Shown: positions 42,565 to 53,374, counted from the stretch's first letter. The stretch: 64,000 nt of DNA from an uncultured beta proteobacterium (GCA_903876715.1 CAIRBF010000289.1:1-64000); one strand, 5' to 3'. Made by a program: numbers and translations. The notes: generated by a model not told the origin, from the sequence alone.

Positions 42565-44253
42565 TCAGCGCCGACGCCCCTTACCGCCTCGGGGACCCTT
42601 GGCAGCCTTGACAAATGCATCGGCACCGATGTAGCCCACCGAGGTGCGCATCGGGTCAGGCTGCGCCGGGGCGCCGCCCTTGGCAGGCCCTGGCTTGCGA
42701 CGCGCTCCGCGTCCACCACCACCACCACCACCGCCACCACCGCCACCGCCCTTGGCGGGCTGAACGAAACGGCGGTCATAAGTCTGCTGCAGCGGGTTGG
42801 GGATCGGCCCCCCCTCCTCGTCGAGTTCACGCCGGGGCTTGCGCTCCGCCTGAACAGCACGCTTGTCATAAGTCTGCTGCAAAGGGTTCGGTATCGGCCC
42901 ATTCTCATCGACCTCGCGCACCCTGCGTGCCTGCTGTATGGCGCGCTTGTCGTAAGTCTGCTGCAGGGGGTTGGGGATGGGTCCGGCGACCTCGAGATCC
43001 TCATCGCCGTCGAACGGCATTTGCGCCGCAGGCGATCCTTGCGGCGGCGCATCGCGCCGGCCCTTGCGCCCCCGACTCGCGGTCCTGCGCCCTGGGCCGC
43101 CCTCCTGTGCCGCAGCAGCGTCCGCAGCACCCGAGATCGCACGCAAGGCCCTGACATCGTCCAAGCTGAGATCGACCCAGGCGCCGCGACGCAGACCGCG
43201 GGGCAGGACGACCGAGCCATAACGGATGCGGATCAGGCGGCTCACGGCATGGCCGACCGCCTCGAAGAGCTTTCGCACTTCACGGTTGCGCCCCTCGGTG
43301 ATGACCACCCGATACCAGCGGTTCGCGCCTTCGCCGCCACCATCGACGATGCTACGCAGGGCTGCCGGTTGACCGTCGATCTCAACGCCCTGCAACAGGC
43401 GTTCGCGCTGTTCTTCGTCGAGAGCCCCCAGGACGCGCACGGCGTATTCGCGCTCGACGCCAAAGCGCGGGTGCATCAACCGATTGGCCAGATCCCCTGA
43501 ATTGGTGAAGAGCAGAAGACCTTCCGTGTTGATGTCGAGCCGCCCCACCGCCTGCCACTTGCCGCGCGGCAGGCGAGGCAAGCGCCGAAACACCGTGGGG
43601 CGGTGCTGCGGGTCGTCGTGCGTGACCACCTCTCCTGCGGGCTTGTGGTACGCGAGTACACGCGCCAGCGGCGGCGTGAAGCGGATCTTCAAGGGCTTGC
43701 CATCGAGTGTGATGCGGTCCCCGAAGGCCACCCGCTGGCCGGTGTGCGCGGGTTGCCCGTTGACCGCCAGCCGACCGTCGACGATCCATTGCTCCAATTC
43801 ACGCCTGGAGCCCAGACCTGCCTGCGCCAGCAGTTTGTGCAGCTTGGGGGCCTCCGGCTCGGGCGCGAGCACCCGACGCGCGGCACGGGCGGGCACAGGG
43901 GCTTCCTGGGCCTGCTCGTCCCAGGCACCGGAGACGACCTCGGAGAAAAGTTCTGCGGGATCCGTCGCCGGCAGGGTCGCCTCCGGGGCGGCATCCGGCT
44001 CGGCTTCGACCGGTGCCGTGGGGCTCTCACCTTCCGCGACAGGCACAGCGCCCTCGGCGGTCTTGCGCCCTCGGCGTTGACGGCGCCGGGGACGGCGCTT
44101 GCGCTGGTGATCGCCAGCCACCGCATCGCCCTCGCCCGCCTGGGAATCGGAGTCGACGACGGGGCTGGCGCCCGCCGCGTCACCAGGTCGAGCCTCGGCT
44201 GCAACATCTGTGGACGCGCTGGCGGCGTCCTCGCGCTCAGGATCGGGATGCAT
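42565..44253 (-). CDS. rluB: 23S rRNA pseudouridine synthase RluB with long low-complexity ends
   Basis: RluB makes pseudouridine 2605 in 23S rRNA. The core has an S4 domain ([20 protein letters not shown]), the catalytic aspartate in [14 protein letters not shown], and [21 protein letters not shown]. At 562 residues it is about twice the E. coli length. The N-terminal 130 residues are acidic and basic low-complexity sequence ([13 protein letters not shown]). The C-terminal 170 carry three copies of [12 protein letters not shown](K/R)R and a 13-glycine run. ATG 44253 overlaps scpB by 17 bases; TTG 44271 is an alternative. Confidence 0.92.
   Translation of the reverse strand: MHPDPEREDAASASTDVAAEARPGDAAGASPVVDSDSQAGEGDAVAGDHQRKRRPRRRQRRGRKTAEGAVPVAEGESPTAPVEAEPDAAPEATLPATDPAELFSEVVSGAWDEQAQEAPVPARAARRVLAPEPEAPKLHKLLAQAGLGSRRELEQWIVDGRLAVNGQPAHTGQRVAFGDRITLDGKPLKIRFTPPLARVLAYHKPAGEVVTHDDPQHRPTVFRRLPRLPRGKWQAVGRLDINTEGLLLFTNSGDLANRLMHPRFGVEREYAVRVLGALDEEQRERLLQGVEIDGQPAALRSIVDGGGEGANRWYRVVITEGRNREVRKLFEAVGHAVSRLIRIRYGSVVLPRGLRRGAWVDLSLDDVRALRAISGAADAAAAQEGGPGRRTASRGRKGRRDAPPQGSPAAQMPFDGDEDLEVAGPIPNPLQQTYDKRAIQQARRVREVDENGPIPNPLQQTYDKRAVQAERKPRRELDEEGGPIPNPLQQTYDRRFVQPAKGGGGGGGGGGGGGRGARRKPGPAKGGAPAQPDPMRTSVGYIGADAFVKAAKGPRGGKGRRR
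42712..42984 (-). repeat. three 42-bp direct repeats and a 13-codon poly-Gly tract in rluB
   Basis: Units at 42943-42984, 42859-42900 and 42769-42810 each encode a 14-residue peptide beginning [12 protein letters not shown], spaced 28 and 30 residues apart. Thirteen Gly codons (mostly GGT) follow at 42712-42750, a triplet run able to slip in frame. Confidence 0.9.
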
Positions 44254-45019
44254 CGGGTTGAACCTCGGCAAGCAGCGTTACGAGGGAAGCGGCGGCCCCG
44301 GTGGTATCGGAAGGCACGCCAGGAGGGAAGGAATCGTCAGATTTGGGCAGGGCCGCGCTGGACGACTGCGCCACACCGGGCTCATCGAGCATGGCTGCGA
44401 GCAAGGGCAGGTCAGGGCGTGGTGGCTGCGCCGGCGACATCTCGATGGGCGCTTCGTCAGACACCTGCGGCCTTGCTCTCTCCGCGAAGACCAAGGCATC
44501 CGGCGTCCCAGGGGCTGTCAGTTCGGGGAGGTGCGCCAAGCTCGACAAACCGAGATCGTCTAGAAACTGGCGCGTCGTGGCGTAAAGAGCAGGCCTGCCG
44601 GGGGTCTCACGGAATCCGATGGTCTCGATCCAACCGCGATCTTCGAGCTGCTTCACGATCTGTGTGCTGACGGTCACGCCGCGAATGTCCTCGATGTCGC
44701 CTCGCGTCACCGGTTGCCGGTACGCGATGATGGCCAGCGTCTCGAGCACGGCCCGCGAATACCGCGGGGGCTTCTCAGGGTGCAGGCGGTCGAGGAAGGG
44801 CCGCATCTCGGGACGGCTCTGGAAGCGCCAACCGGAGGCAAGTGTCACCAGTTCAACCCCCCGACCCTGCCAATCAGCCGCGAGATCGTGCAAGACCAGG
44901 CGCAAGGTGTCAGCCCCCACCTGCCCGTCGAACAACTGCTGCATCTCCTGCAAGGGCAGCGGGTTGGCGGCGCAGATGAGGGCAGTCTCGAGGACGCGTT
45001 TGACCTCTTCGGTGTTCAT
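44237..45019 (-). CDS. scpB: segregation and condensation protein B
   Basis: ScpB is the winged-helix kleisin-interacting subunit of the SMC-ScpAB condensin. The two winged-helix domains (about 1-160) include [44 protein letters not shown] and [18 protein letters not shown]. The C-terminal 90 residues are poorly conserved and rich in Pro and Ser. ScpA is not in the window. The 242 bp upstream, before rluD, hold no recognisable gene; a TAGAAT on the minus strand near 45222 is a weak promoter candidate. Confidence 0.94.
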   Translation of the reverse strand: MNTEEVKRVLETALICAANPLPLQEMQQLFDGQVGADTLRLVLHDLAADWQGRGVELVTLASGWRFQSRPEMRPFLDRLHPEKPPRYSRAVLETLAIIAYRQPVTRGDIEDIRGVTVSTQIVKQLEDRGWIETIGFRETPGRPALYATTRQFLDDLGLSSLAHLPELTAPGTPDALVFAERARPQVSDEAPIEMSPAQPPRPDLPLLAAMLDEPGVAQSSSAALPKSDDSFPPGVPSDTTGAAASLVTLLAEVQPDASRS

Positions 45020-45261
45020 GCGAAAGCACAGGAGACTCGCCGTCAGACTCGGCGCGCGGGCGCAGCGACGCTATCGCGTGGAAATGGGACCGGTCTCAAG
45101 GACCAGCGGGCAGTGGAGCAAGCGGCCTCTGGGGCCGGAAGATCCGGCGGCACCAGACCGCTCGACAGCAACCTTCGGGATAAGGCCCAGGAGCACGTCA
45201 CCCAGCCTGCAAACGCATTCTACTGTTCAAACGGCTGCGCAAGGACATCCGCAGCCACCCT

Positions 45262-46230
45262 TCATTGCGCGGGTTCGCTGCAGACTGCGCTCCAAGCTTG
45301 CTGGAAATCAGACGGCGGCGCCGAGGTAAACGCCAACCGACAACCCAGCCGGGGATGGTCGAAGGCCAGTGCGACAGCGTGCAAGGCCTGGCGCCGCATA
45401 CCCAGCAATTCGCGGCCGCCGTACAGCACGTCGCCCACCAGCGGGTATCCCAGTGAAGCCAGATGCACGCGGATCTGGTGCGTCCGGCCGGTGTGCAGGC
45501 GGCATCGCAACGCTGTGCAGTTTGCGCGCGAGGCCAGCGGCTCCACGTCCGTCTGTGCGGGTCGTCCAGAAGAAACGACCGCCATGCGCAGACGGGAAGA
45601 ACTGTCCCGCCCGATGGGCGCATCGATTCGACGTGGGCCCTCCTGCATCGCTCCATGCGCCACAGCGACGTACGCTCGCCGCACATCGCGCGCAGCGATA
45701 GCGCGCGTCAGGGACGTGACAGCCTCCAGTGTCTTTCCCACCACCATCAGGCCTGAGGTGTCCTTGTCCAGGCGATGCACGATACCGGCCCGCGCAAGGG
45801 TGGCCGCCCGTGAGTGGTGCGCCAACAAGCCGTTGAGCAGAGTACCAGACCAATTTCCGGCGGCGGGATGCACCACCAAGCCGGCAGGCTTGTCGACAAC
45901 CATGACATCGTCGTCCTCGTGGACGACCGCCAGCGCCATCGGCTGAGGCCGAAAAGCCAGGGTTTCGGCAGTGGGCCGCAATTCCACGCGCACTTGATCC
46001 CCGGCGCGCAGCCGACGTGAATTCGAGAACTCAGGGCGCCCATCGACGCTGACCAATCCCTGCGCGACCAGCGTCTGCAGATGGCTGCGAGAGAACTCTG
46101 GCGCCATGGCCACCAGCACCTTGTCCAGCCGAGCCCCGTGGTCGTCCAAACTGGCAATGCGCGCGCGGCTCTCGTACTCTTCGGCCGTCGCGGGTTCCGC
46201 GCTGTCAGCCTCTTCGACGGGTGTACCCAT
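45262..46230 (-). CDS. rluD: 23S rRNA pseudouridine synthase RluD
   Basis: RluD forms pseudouridines 1911, 1915 and 1917 in helix 69 of 23S rRNA. The S4 domain (RLDKVLVAMAPEFSRSHLQTLV) is followed by the catalytic motif GIVHRLDKDTSGLMVVGKT and the RTHQIRVHLASLGYPLVGD block. I use ATG 46230; an upstream in-frame ATG at 46272 would run through a TATAAT-containing intergenic segment. It is divergent from bamD, the conserved arrangement. Confidence 0.95.
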   Translation of the reverse strand: MGTPVEEADSAEPATAEEYESRARIASLDDHGARLDKVLVAMAPEFSRSHLQTLVAQGLVSVDGRPEFSNSRRLRAGDQVRVELRPTAETLAFRPQPMALAVVHEDDDVMVVDKPAGLVVHPAAGNWSGTLLNGLLAHHSRAATLARAGIVHRLDKDTSGLMVVGKTLEAVTSLTRAIAARDVRRAYVAVAHGAMQEGPRRIDAPIGRDSSSRLRMAVVSSGRPAQTDVEPLASRANCTALRCRLHTGRTHQIRVHLASLGYPLVGDVLYGGRELLGMRRQALHAVALAFDHPRLGCRLAFTSAPPSDFQQAWSAVCSEPAQ

Positions 46231-46256
46231 GTCACGGCCCGTTTCGGGCACGTCCC

Positions 46257-46262
46257 TATAAT
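46257..46262 (+). promoter_or_regulatory. candidate -10 box of the bamD promoter
   Basis: A perfect TATAAT lies 42 bases before the bamD ATG in the rluD-bamD divergent gap, where AT-rich hexamers are otherwise rare. No convincing -35 is seen at 16-18 bases upstream. Confidence 0.35.
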
Positions 46263-46303
46263 TTGTGACCATTCACTGAGGAGCGGGTGAGTACCACCCG
46301 TGC

Positions 46304-47131
46304 ATGCCGTCCATGCGACGTTTGCCCTTGGCGCCCGCCACTCTTGCTGCGATCATGCTCTCGGGTCTGCTGGTCGCCTGCGGCACCACGCCCTCGAGAG
46401 AGATCAAGGCAGATTCCCCCGAGAACCTCGATCGATTGTACAAAGAGGCTCGCGAGGAACTCGCCAGCGGCAACAACGAGGCGGCCATCAAAGTCCTCGA
46501 ACGCATCGAGGCGCGAGCGGGAGGCACGCTGCTCGGTCAGCAGGTGCTTCTAGAGCTTGCACACACGCAATGGAGGATGAACGAGCGGGCCACCGCGCTC
46601 GCTTCCATCGAGCGCTTCATCAAGCTGCACCCCTCAAGCCCAGCGATGGACTACGCGCTTTACCTCAGGGGACTGATCTACTTCAACGACTCGCTTGGCG
46701 TCCTGGGCGCGTTGACCCAGCAGAAGCTGTCCGAGCGTGACCAGCAGGCATCCAAGGACGCGTACCAGGCGTTTGCGCAGGTGTTGGACCAGTTCCCCCA
46801 ATCGCGCTACGCGGCCGACGCGCAGCTGCGGATGGGATACATCGTCAACTCTCTGGCGGAATCCGAAGTTCACGTCGCCCGCTACTACCTTCGGCGCGGC
46901 GCGTTTCTGGCAGCCGCCAACCGGGCCAAGCAGGCCATCGTCGACTACGAGCGCGCGCCCGCCGTCGAAGAGGCGCTGGCCATCATGATCGAGAGTTACG
47001 ACCGCCTTGGCTTGAACGATCTCCGTGACGACACTCGCCGCGTGCTGCAACGCAGCTTCCCGACCAGCCGCTTCCTGGCCGCCACAGGCCCGGGCGGCGA
47101 GGGGGGGCGCGCGTGGTGGCGCCCCTGGTGA
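46304..47131 (+). CDS. bamD: outer membrane protein assembly lipoprotein BamD
   Basis: BamD is the essential TPR lipoprotein of the BAM complex. The 275-residue precursor has a lipoprotein signal with lipobox LVAC (Cys26). Five TPR units follow, including LYKEAREELASGNNEAAIKV, MDYALYLRGLIYFNDSLGVL, FPQSRYAADAQLRMGYIVN and ARYYLRRGAFLAAANRAKQ. ATG 46304 or ATG 46313 could be the start. The gene ends 7 bp from the convergent helicase gene. Confidence 0.95.
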   Translation: MPSMRRLPLAPATLAAIMLSGLLVACGTTPSREIKADSPENLDRLYKEAREELASGNNEAAIKVLERIEARAGGTLLGQQVLLELAHTQWRMNERATALASIERFIKLHPSSPAMDYALYLRGLIYFNDSLGVLGALTQQKLSERDQQASKDAYQAFAQVLDQFPQSRYAADAQLRMGYIVNSLAESEVHVARYYLRRGAFLAAANRAKQAIVDYERAPAVEEALAIMIESYDRLGLNDLRDDTRRVLQRSFPTSRFLAATGPGGEGGRAWWRPW

Positions 47132-47138
47132 CCCGGCT

Positions 47139-49151
47139 TTACCCGGGCACGGCTGAAATCTCATCGAGCCAGGCCCAGGCGTCCACTGCGCGATCGATGG
47201 GTTTCATCGGCGGCAGCGCGGCTCGAATCCTGCGCCCGTAAGCCATTCGGGTCAGGCGAGGGTCACAGATCACCAGCAGGCCGCGATCGTTTTCGGTACG
47301 GATCAAGCGCCCCGCTCCCTGTTTCAGGGCGACCGCAGCCTCCGGCACAGAGAGCTCGTCGAAAGCACGGCCTCCGCGAGAATCGATCTGGCGCGCCCGT
47401 GCCTGCACCAGCGGGTCGTTCGGCGGTGGGAATGGGAGTTTGTCGATCACGACACATTGCAAAGCATCGCCCGGCACGTCGATGCCCTCCCAGAAGCTGT
47501 GCGAGCCGACGAGTACGCGACCGCGGCCATCGCCGTACCGCTGCAGCAGGCTGCGCCGTGGCTCCTCGCCCTGCACCAGGACTCGTGTGTCGGCGCCTTC
47601 GTTTTCCAGGGCAGCGCGCAGCGCCTGGGCGATCAAGGGCAGTGCACGCAGCGTGGTCGTCAGCACGAAGGTGCGGCCCCCGAGACGTGCGGCGCAGGCC
47701 GCGGCCAGACGCCCAACAGCAGCCGGGTGAGCTGCATCCTGCGGCACGGGAAAGTCGGTCGGTACCCAGAGCCGGGCCTGGGCTGGATAGTCGAAGGGAC
47801 TGCCCACGCGCAGGACGCGTGCATCCTCAAGTCCGGTGCCAGCGGCGAACCAACTCAGGCGATCGTCATCACCCAAGGTGGCCGAGGTGAAGATCCAGGC
47901 CTTGCGCGCCGCCTGACGCTGCGCGCCCAGATGCTCCCGAATGTCCAGCGGCGTCTCTGCAAGGCGAGCGCCGTAGGCCGAGACGTCGATCCAACGCACG
48001 CGTGAAGGCAGCGGCGGCAAGGCGAAGCTGCGACACGTGCCGACAAGCTGAGCAACGCGCTCGTGCAGGCGCTTGAGTTCAGGCGCAAGCGCCTGCACCT
48101 CCTGGAGCGCGTCCGCCGCCTTCTGCCCTTCGCGCTCGAGTCGCGACAGTGCCTCGGCCAACGCAGGGTCCGCAGCCCGATCCTCCCACCTCATCTTGCC
48201 CGAAGCCCTCGCGCTGCCGTCGCCGCCCGTCGCGGCAAAACGCAGGCCCTGGGCAGCCAGCTCCAGCGAGGCAGACAACTCCTGCCAGGGGCCAAGGCCC
48301 CGGGCATGCTCGTAGCCCGCCGCGAGGACGTCGCGTGCGAGATCGCTCACCTGCCCTGAACCCAGGACGACACCGAGGAACTGCAGTCCAGCGTCTACCA
48401 GCTGGTGCGCCTCGTCGAACACCGCTGCGTCGACGGTAGGCAGCAGTTCCGCCACCCCGCTGTCGCGCAGCGCGACGTCAGCGAAAAAGAGGTGATGGTT
48501 CACCACCACGACATCGGCGGACATCGCCTCGCGCCGGGCTCGCACGACATGGCAATCGGACCAGCGCGGGCACTCCGTGCCAAGGCAGTTGTCGCGCGTG
48601 GAGGTCACAAGGGGAATGACCGGTGAGCGGTCGTCCAGCCCATCGACTTCGGAAAGGTCCCCGGTACGCGTGGCCTGGGCCCACTGCTCGATACGCGCCA
48701 AGGTCCGCACCGTGCCACGATCTGGCAGCCTTGCGTGCTGACGCGCGTGCTCCATGCGGTGCTGGCACAGGTAGCTCGCGCGCCCCTTGAGCAGCGCGAT
48801 ACGGGCCGTCACCCGCAAGGCCGTGCGAAGTCTGGGAAGGTCGCGCAGGAAGAGCTGGTCTTGCAGCGCCTTGGTGGCCGTACTGACGAGCGCACGTCGT
48901 CCCGAGAGGAGTACCGGCACAAGGTAGGCGTAGGTCTTGCCCACGCCAGTGCCGGCCTCGACCACCAGGGAAGCACTGTCATCGAGGGCCGCCGCCACCG
49001 CCGCAGCCATGTGCTGCTGGGCAGACCGCTCGAGGTAGCCAGGATCGGCCGCGTGCAGCGCACCTCCTGGGCCGAAGGCCTGCGTCACCTGGGCAGCAAG
49101 CGACCCCGTGTCGTCCGACGGCGGCTCGACACCCGAAGCAGCCGCACGCAT
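47139..49151 (-). CDS. DinG/YoaA-family Fe-S ATP-dependent DNA helicase
   Basis: A superfamily 2, XPD-like helicase acting in DNA repair. Walker A is EAGTGVGKTYAYL, then SADVVVVNHHLFF and the DEAH box (FDEAHQL). The cluster cysteines are in SYLCQHRM and in NCLGTECPRWSDC. The C-terminal helicase motifs are FTSATLGDDDRLSW, GSHSFWEGIDVPGD and VALKQGAGRLIRTENDRG. The 670 residues are closer in size to YoaA than to DinG, and the two cannot be separated here. ATG 49151 follows the DUF465 stop by 10 bases; a start at 49214 would overlap that gene. Confidence 0.93.
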   Translation of the reverse strand: MRAAASGVEPPSDDTGSLAAQVTQAFGPGGALHAADPGYLERSAQQHMAAAVAAALDDSASLVVEAGTGVGKTYAYLVPVLLSGRRALVSTATKALQDQLFLRDLPRLRTALRVTARIALLKGRASYLCQHRMEHARQHARLPDRGTVRTLARIEQWAQATRTGDLSEVDGLDDRSPVIPLVTSTRDNCLGTECPRWSDCHVVRARREAMSADVVVVNHHLFFADVALRDSGVAELLPTVDAAVFDEAHQLVDAGLQFLGVVLGSGQVSDLARDVLAAGYEHARGLGPWQELSASLELAAQGLRFAATGGDGSARASGKMRWEDRAADPALAEALSRLEREGQKAADALQEVQALAPELKRLHERVAQLVGTCRSFALPPLPSRVRWIDVSAYGARLAETPLDIREHLGAQRQAARKAWIFTSATLGDDDRLSWFAAGTGLEDARVLRVGSPFDYPAQARLWVPTDFPVPQDAAHPAAVGRLAAACAARLGGRTFVLTTTLRALPLIAQALRAALENEGADTRVLVQGEEPRRSLLQRYGDGRGRVLVGSHSFWEGIDVPGDALQCVVIDKLPFPPPNDPLVQARARQIDSRGGRAFDELSVPEAAVALKQGAGRLIRTENDRGLLVICDPRLTRMAYGRRIRAALPPMKPIDRAVDAWAWLDEISAVPG

Positions 49152-49161
49152 GACGCCGTCG

Positions 49162-49365
49162 TCAGGCGGGCTCGGGTGGCTCGAGACGGAGTTCGAGTCG
49201 GGCGATCTGGTCACGCAGGAGGAGCCGGCGCTTCTTCAGTCGGCGCAGTGTCAATTCGTCAGCAGGCCGATCCAGCGAAAGGCGGTCGATCAGGCTGTCG
49301 AGGTCAGCATGCTCGATGCGCAACTCAATCAGCCTGCGCTCGGGCGAATGGAGATTTTCTTCCAT
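49162..49365 (-). CDS. DUF465 (YdcH-like) small protein
   Basis: A 67-residue all-helical protein. The segment LRIEHADLDSLIDRL followed by LRRLKKRRLLLRDQIARLEL matches the DUF465 pattern of an early helix with His-x-x-Leu-Asp and a basic LKK(R/K)(R/K)LxLrD helix. It superficially resembles SlyX. ATG 49365 is used; an upstream non-ATG start is possible. Function unknown. It lies 10 bp ahead of the helicase gene. Confidence 0.8.
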   Translation of the reverse strand: MEENLHSPERRLIELRIEHADLDSLIDRLSLDRPADELTLRRLKKRRLLLRDQIARLELRLEPPEPA

Positions 49366-49431
49366 CGTATCGGGGCCGTTGAGTGTAGCTGGGGCCCTTT
49401 GGAACACCGCAGGGCGAAACCAGTACGCGCC

Positions 49432-50529
49432 TCACGTCAGAGTGGTGTCGACCTCGCGACGCTGCAGCGCGAGGAACTCGGCAGACTGCATCTCGCGCAG
49501 ACGCGAGACGGTGCGCGGAAACTCGTGCGCCAGCGGGCCCTCGGTGTACAAGGCCTCGGGCGCCACGGCCGCCGACAGCACCAGCTTGACGCGACGGTCA
49601 TAGAACACGTCGACGAGCCAGGTGAAGCGCCGGGCCTCGCTGGCCATGCGTGGGGGCATCTGCGGGACGTTTGACAACAACACGGTATGGAAGCGACTCG
49701 CGATCTCCAGGTAATCATGATTCGAGCGCGGCCCGCCGCAAAGCGCGCGGAAATCGAACCAGACCACACCGCCAGCGCGACGCACAGCGTGGATCTCGCG
49801 ATGCTCGATGTTCAACACGGGCGTCTCGTCGCGCGTCTCGGCCAGCGCGTCGAAGGCCCGCCCCATGGCTGCCTCGGCCGCTTCACCCAGTGGGCAGTGG
49901 TAAACCTCGACCTGCTGCAGCGTGCGCTGGCGGTAGTCCACGCCCGCGTCCACATTCACGACCTCCAGGTGCTGCTTCAGCAGCTCGATCGCAGGAAGGA
50001 TGCGATCCCGGTGCAAGCCATTCGGGTACAGCCCGTCGGGGTGGAAGTTCGAGGTGGTGACGATACTGACCCGGTTCGTGAACATCGCCTCGAGGAGGCG
50101 GTGCAGGATCATCGCGTCGGTCACGTCGGCAACGTGGAACTCGTCGAAGCAGATGAGCCGGAAGCGCCGCGCGATTCGCCGGCCGAGTTCGTCCAGCGGG
50201 TTGACCGTGCCCTTGAGGTCCTGCAACTCGCGGTGCACCTCACGCATGAACTCGTGGAAGTGCAGTCGCGTCTTGCGTGTCAGCGGCACGGCCTGGAAGA
50301 AGCAGTCCATCAGGAAGCTCTTGCCGCGGCCCACACCGCCGTGCAGGTAAACGCCACGCGGCAGAGACGGGCGACGCAGCAGCTTGGTGAGGGCGTTGCT
50401 GCGCTGCGCCTTGTAGTCTGACCACTCACGCTCGCAGCGCTCCAGCGCATCGACAGCGCGCAACTGCGCCGGATCGCTGCGGTAGCCCCGCGCGGCGAGC
50501 TCGGCCTCGTACATGGCGCGCACGCTCAC
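49432..50529 (-). CDS. zapE: cell division ATPase ZapE (AFG1 family)
   Basis: ZapE is an AFG1/LACE1-type AAA ATPase that associates with the Z ring under low oxygen or stress. Walker A is GGVGRGKS (64-71), Walker B is LICFDEFHVADVTDAM, followed by LLEAMFTNRVSIVTTSNFHP, and the C-terminal FTWLVDVFYDRRVKLVLSAA. The 365 residues fit the family. The start is GTG 50529 with GGGAGA upstream; ATG at 50514 is an alternative. It lies 58 bp after lpd, a common pairing in Burkholderiales. Confidence 0.93.
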   Translation of the reverse strand: MSVRAMYEAELAARGYRSDPAQLRAVDALERCEREWSDYKAQRSNALTKLLRRPSLPRGVYLHGGVGRGKSFLMDCFFQAVPLTRKTRLHFHEFMREVHRELQDLKGTVNPLDELGRRIARRFRLICFDEFHVADVTDAMILHRLLEAMFTNRVSIVTTSNFHPDGLYPNGLHRDRILPAIELLKQHLEVVNVDAGVDYRQRTLQQVEVYHCPLGEAAEAAMGRAFDALAETRDETPVLNIEHREIHAVRRAGGVVWFDFRALCGGPRSNHDYLEIASRFHTVLLSNVPQMPPRMASEARRFTWLVDVFYDRRVKLVLSAAVAPEALYTEGPLAHEFPRTVSRLREMQSAEFLALQRREVDTTLT

Positions 50530-50587
50530 CGGCCGTCTCCCATAGCGTCAAGGCTGACGACCGCCGCTCGGGCGGGGCGCTTCGGCA

Positions 50588-52015
50588 TCAGAAGTTCAGC
50601 GTACGCTTGTCCACGGCCAGCGCGGCCTCCTTGGTCGCCTCGGACAGCGACGGGTGCGCGTGACAGATACGGGCAATGTCCTCGCTGCTGGCCTTGAACT
50701 CCATCGCCATCACGGCCTCGGCGATCAGCTCACTGGCGTACGGACCGACGATATGCACACCCAGCACCTCATCGGTAGCTGCGTCAGCCAACATCTTGAC
50801 CATGCCGGTGGTGTCGCCCAGCGCACGGGCGCGGCCGTTGGCCATGAAGGGGAAGCTGCCGGCGCGGTAAGCACGGCCTTCGGCCTTGAGTTGCTGCTCC
50901 GTCTTGCCGACCCATGCGATCTCCGGGCTGGTGTAGATGACCCAGGGGATGGTGTCGAAATTGACGTGCCCGTGCTGGCCGGCAATACGCTCGGCCACGG
51001 CCACGCCCTCCTCCTCGGCCTTGTGGGCAAGCATCGGCCCGCGCACCACGTCGCCAACGGCCCACACGCCAGGCAGGTTGGTGTGGCACTGCTCGTCGAC
51101 GACGATGGCTCCCCGCTCGTCGAGCTTCAGGCCAACGGCCTCTGCGTTCAGGCCGGTTGTGTTCGGCACGCGACCGATCGAGACGATCAGGCGATCGACC
51201 TCGAGGGTGTGCGGCTGCCCCTTGGCATCGGTGTAGGCCACGCTGACGCCCTCGCCTGCCCGCACGATCTCACCCACCTTGACACCAAGTTCGATCTTCA
51301 GGCCCTGCTTGATGAAGGCCTTGTGGGCCTCCTTGGCAACCTGCTCGTCCACCGCGCCGAGAAAGGTCGGCAGGGCCTCGAGCACGGTGACCTCGGCGCC
51401 GAGCCGGCGCCACACCGAGCCCATCTCGAGCCCGATCACGCCCGAGCCGATCAGCGCGAGCCGGCGTGGCACTCCCCCGATGCGCAGGGCGCCATCATTG
51501 CTGAGGATGCGCTCCTCGTCGAAGGGCGCGCCGGGCAGCGCTCGCGCGCTCGAGCCAGTGGCAAGGACCACCTGCCGCCCCGTCAGAACCTCCTGCCCGG
51601 CGCCCGCCACCGCGACCTCCCAGCCGCCCTCCAATGCGCGGACGAAGGAGCCGCGACCGTGGAAGAAGCTGACCTTGTTCTTCTTGAAAAGGTACAGGAT
51701 GCCTTCGTTGTTCTGCCTGACGACCTGATCCTTGCGCGCCAACATCTTAGGCACGTCAATCGACAGGTCCTTCAGGCCGATGCCGTGATCGGCGAAGTGG
51801 TGCTGCGCATGCTCGAAATGCTCGCTTGACTGCAGCAGCGCCTTGCTCGGGATGCAGCCCACATTGGTGCAGGTGCCTCCGGGCGCAGGGCCGCCCTTTG
51901 AGTTCTTCCACTCGTCGATGCAGGCCACGCTGAAGCCCAACTGGGCGGCGCGGATCGCTGCGATGTAGCCCCCCGGCCCGCCGCCGATGACGATGACGTC
52001 GAATGTGGTGTTCAC
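50588..52015 (-). CDS. lpdA: dihydrolipoyl dehydrogenase (E3)
   Basis: E3 reoxidises dihydrolipoyl groups on OdhB and passes electrons to NAD. The 475 residues have the FAD site GGGPGG (11-16), the redox disulfide C49-TNVG-C54, the NAD site [19 protein letters not shown], a second FAD motif [20 protein letters not shown], and the active-site [13 protein letters not shown]. It is the last gene of the sucA-odhB-lpd set, 93 bp after odhB. Confidence 0.96.
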   Translation of the reverse strand: MNTTFDVIVIGGGPGGYIAAIRAAQLGFSVACIDEWKNSKGGPAPGGTCTNVGCIPSKALLQSSEHFEHAQHHFADHGIGLKDLSIDVPKMLARKDQVVRQNNEGILYLFKKNKVSFFHGRGSFVRALEGGWEVAVAGAGQEVLTGRQVVLATGSSARALPGAPFDEERILSNDGALRIGGVPRRLALIGSGVIGLEMGSVWRRLGAEVTVLEALPTFLGAVDEQVAKEAHKAFIKQGLKIELGVKVGEIVRAGEGVSVAYTDAKGQPHTLEVDRLIVSIGRVPNTTGLNAEAVGLKLDERGAIVVDEQCHTNLPGVWAVGDVVRGPMLAHKAEEEGVAVAERIAGQHGHVNFDTIPWVIYTSPEIAWVGKTEQQLKAEGRAYRAGSFPFMANGRARALGDTTGMVKMLADAATDEVLGVHIVGPYASELIAEAVMAMEFKASSEDIARICHAHPSLSEATKEAALAVDKRTLNF

Positions 52016-52108
52016 CAGACTGTCCTCCGGTCACTTGGTGACCATCCCTCAAGGGAAGACGAGCGCCACCTCCGGCCAGTCGGACGGGCGGCAGCGCTCA
52101 CCGCGCGT

Positions 52109-53374
52109 TCAGATGTCGAACAACAGGCGCGCCGGGTCCTCCAGCGCTTCCTTCATCGTCACGAGGCCGAGCACGGCCTCGCGCCCGTCGATGATGCGAT
52201 GGTCGTAGCTCATCGCCAGGTAGTTCATCGGGCGCACCACGACCTGCCCGTTTTCGACCACGGCGCGGTCCTTGGTCGCGTGTACGCCCAGGATGGCACT
52301 CTGCGGCGGATTGATGATGGGCGTGGACAGCATCGAGCCGAAGACCCCGCCATTGGAGATAGAGAACGTGCCCCCCGACAGCTCGTCGATCGAAAGCTTG
52401 CCGTCGCGCGCCTTGACACCGAACTCGGCGATCTTCTTCTCGATGTCGGCGAAGCTCATCTGGTCGACGTTGCGCAGTACGGGCACGACCAGGCCGCGCG
52501 GGGAACCGACGGCGATGCCGATGTCGAAATAGCCGTGGTAAACGATGTCGTTGCCATCGACACTGGCGTTGAGCACCGGATATCTCTTGAGCGCTGCGAC
52601 CGCAGCCTTGACGAAGAAGCTCATGAAGCCGAGCTTGACGCCGTGCTCCTTCTCGAACTTGTCCTGGAAACGCTTGCGCATCTCCATGACCGGGGCCATG
52701 TTGACCTCGTTGAACGTCGTCAAGATCGCGTTCGTCGCCTGGGACTGCAGCAGCCGTTCGGCGATGCGCGCACGCAGGCGCGACATCGGCACGCGTTGCT
52801 CGGGGCGGTCGCCAAGGTTGACAGACAGCGGAGCCGCCACGGCCGGCAGAAGCCGGGCAGGCGGCGCCGCTGCAGGTGCGGCGCCGGTCGGTGCCGCAGG
52901 GGCCGGAGCAGGTGCGGGAACCGCCAACGCACCCAGGACGTCGCCCTTGGTGACACGACTGTCGCGCCCCGTGCCCGGCACGCTGCCCGCAGCCAGACCA
53001 TGGTCGGCCATCAGCTTGGCCGCAGCCGGCATGACCACACCCGCCTTACCCGAAGCGGTCGCCACGGCCGGCGACACCGGTGCAGCCGCGGACGCAGATA
53101 CGGTCGCGGCAGGGGCGGCGGCGCCCGCCTTGGCCTCGGTGTCGATGCGCGCAATCAACTGGTCGCTAACCACCGTGCCACCGCTGGCGACGACCTGCTC
53201 GGCAATCACGCCCGCGGCTGGCGCGGGCACCTCGAGCACCACCTTGTCGGTCTCGATCTCGATCAGGATCTCGTCCTGCGCGACAGCATCGCCAGGCTTC
53301 TTCTTCCACTGCAGCAATGTGGCTTCAGCGACCGACTCCGACAGCTGCGGGACCTTGACGTCTACGAGGGCCAT
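52109..53374 (-). CDS. odhB: dihydrolipoyllysine succinyltransferase (E2 of 2-oxoglutarate dehydrogenase)
   Basis: E2 transfers the succinyl group to CoA. The N-terminal lipoyl domain carries the lipoylated lysine K44 in [11 protein letters not shown]. An Ala/Pro linker leads to a peripheral-subunit-binding domain ([13 protein letters not shown] to GRVTKGDVL-like [13 protein letters not shown]), a second Ala/Pro linker, and the catalytic domain ending with the active-site [14 protein letters not shown]. The 421 residues are typical. ATG 53374 follows an AGGAGAG site. It lies 103 bp after sucA. Confidence 0.96.
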   Translation of the reverse strand: MALVDVKVPQLSESVAEATLLQWKKKPGDAVAQDEILIEIETDKVVLEVPAPAAGVIAEQVVASGGTVVSDQLIARIDTEAKAGAAAPAATVSASAAAPVSPAVATASGKAGVVMPAAAKLMADHGLAAGSVPGTGRDSRVTKGDVLGALAVPAPAPAPAAPTGAAPAAAPPARLLPAVAAPLSVNLGDRPEQRVPMSRLRARIAERLLQSQATNAILTTFNEVNMAPVMEMRKRFQDKFEKEHGVKLGFMSFFVKAAVAALKRYPVLNASVDGNDIVYHGYFDIGIAVGSPRGLVVPVLRNVDQMSFADIEKKIAEFGVKARDGKLSIDELSGGTFSISNGGVFGSMLSTPIINPPQSAILGVHATKDRAVVENGQVVVRPMNYLAMSYDHRIIDGREAVLGLVTMKEALEDPARLLFDI

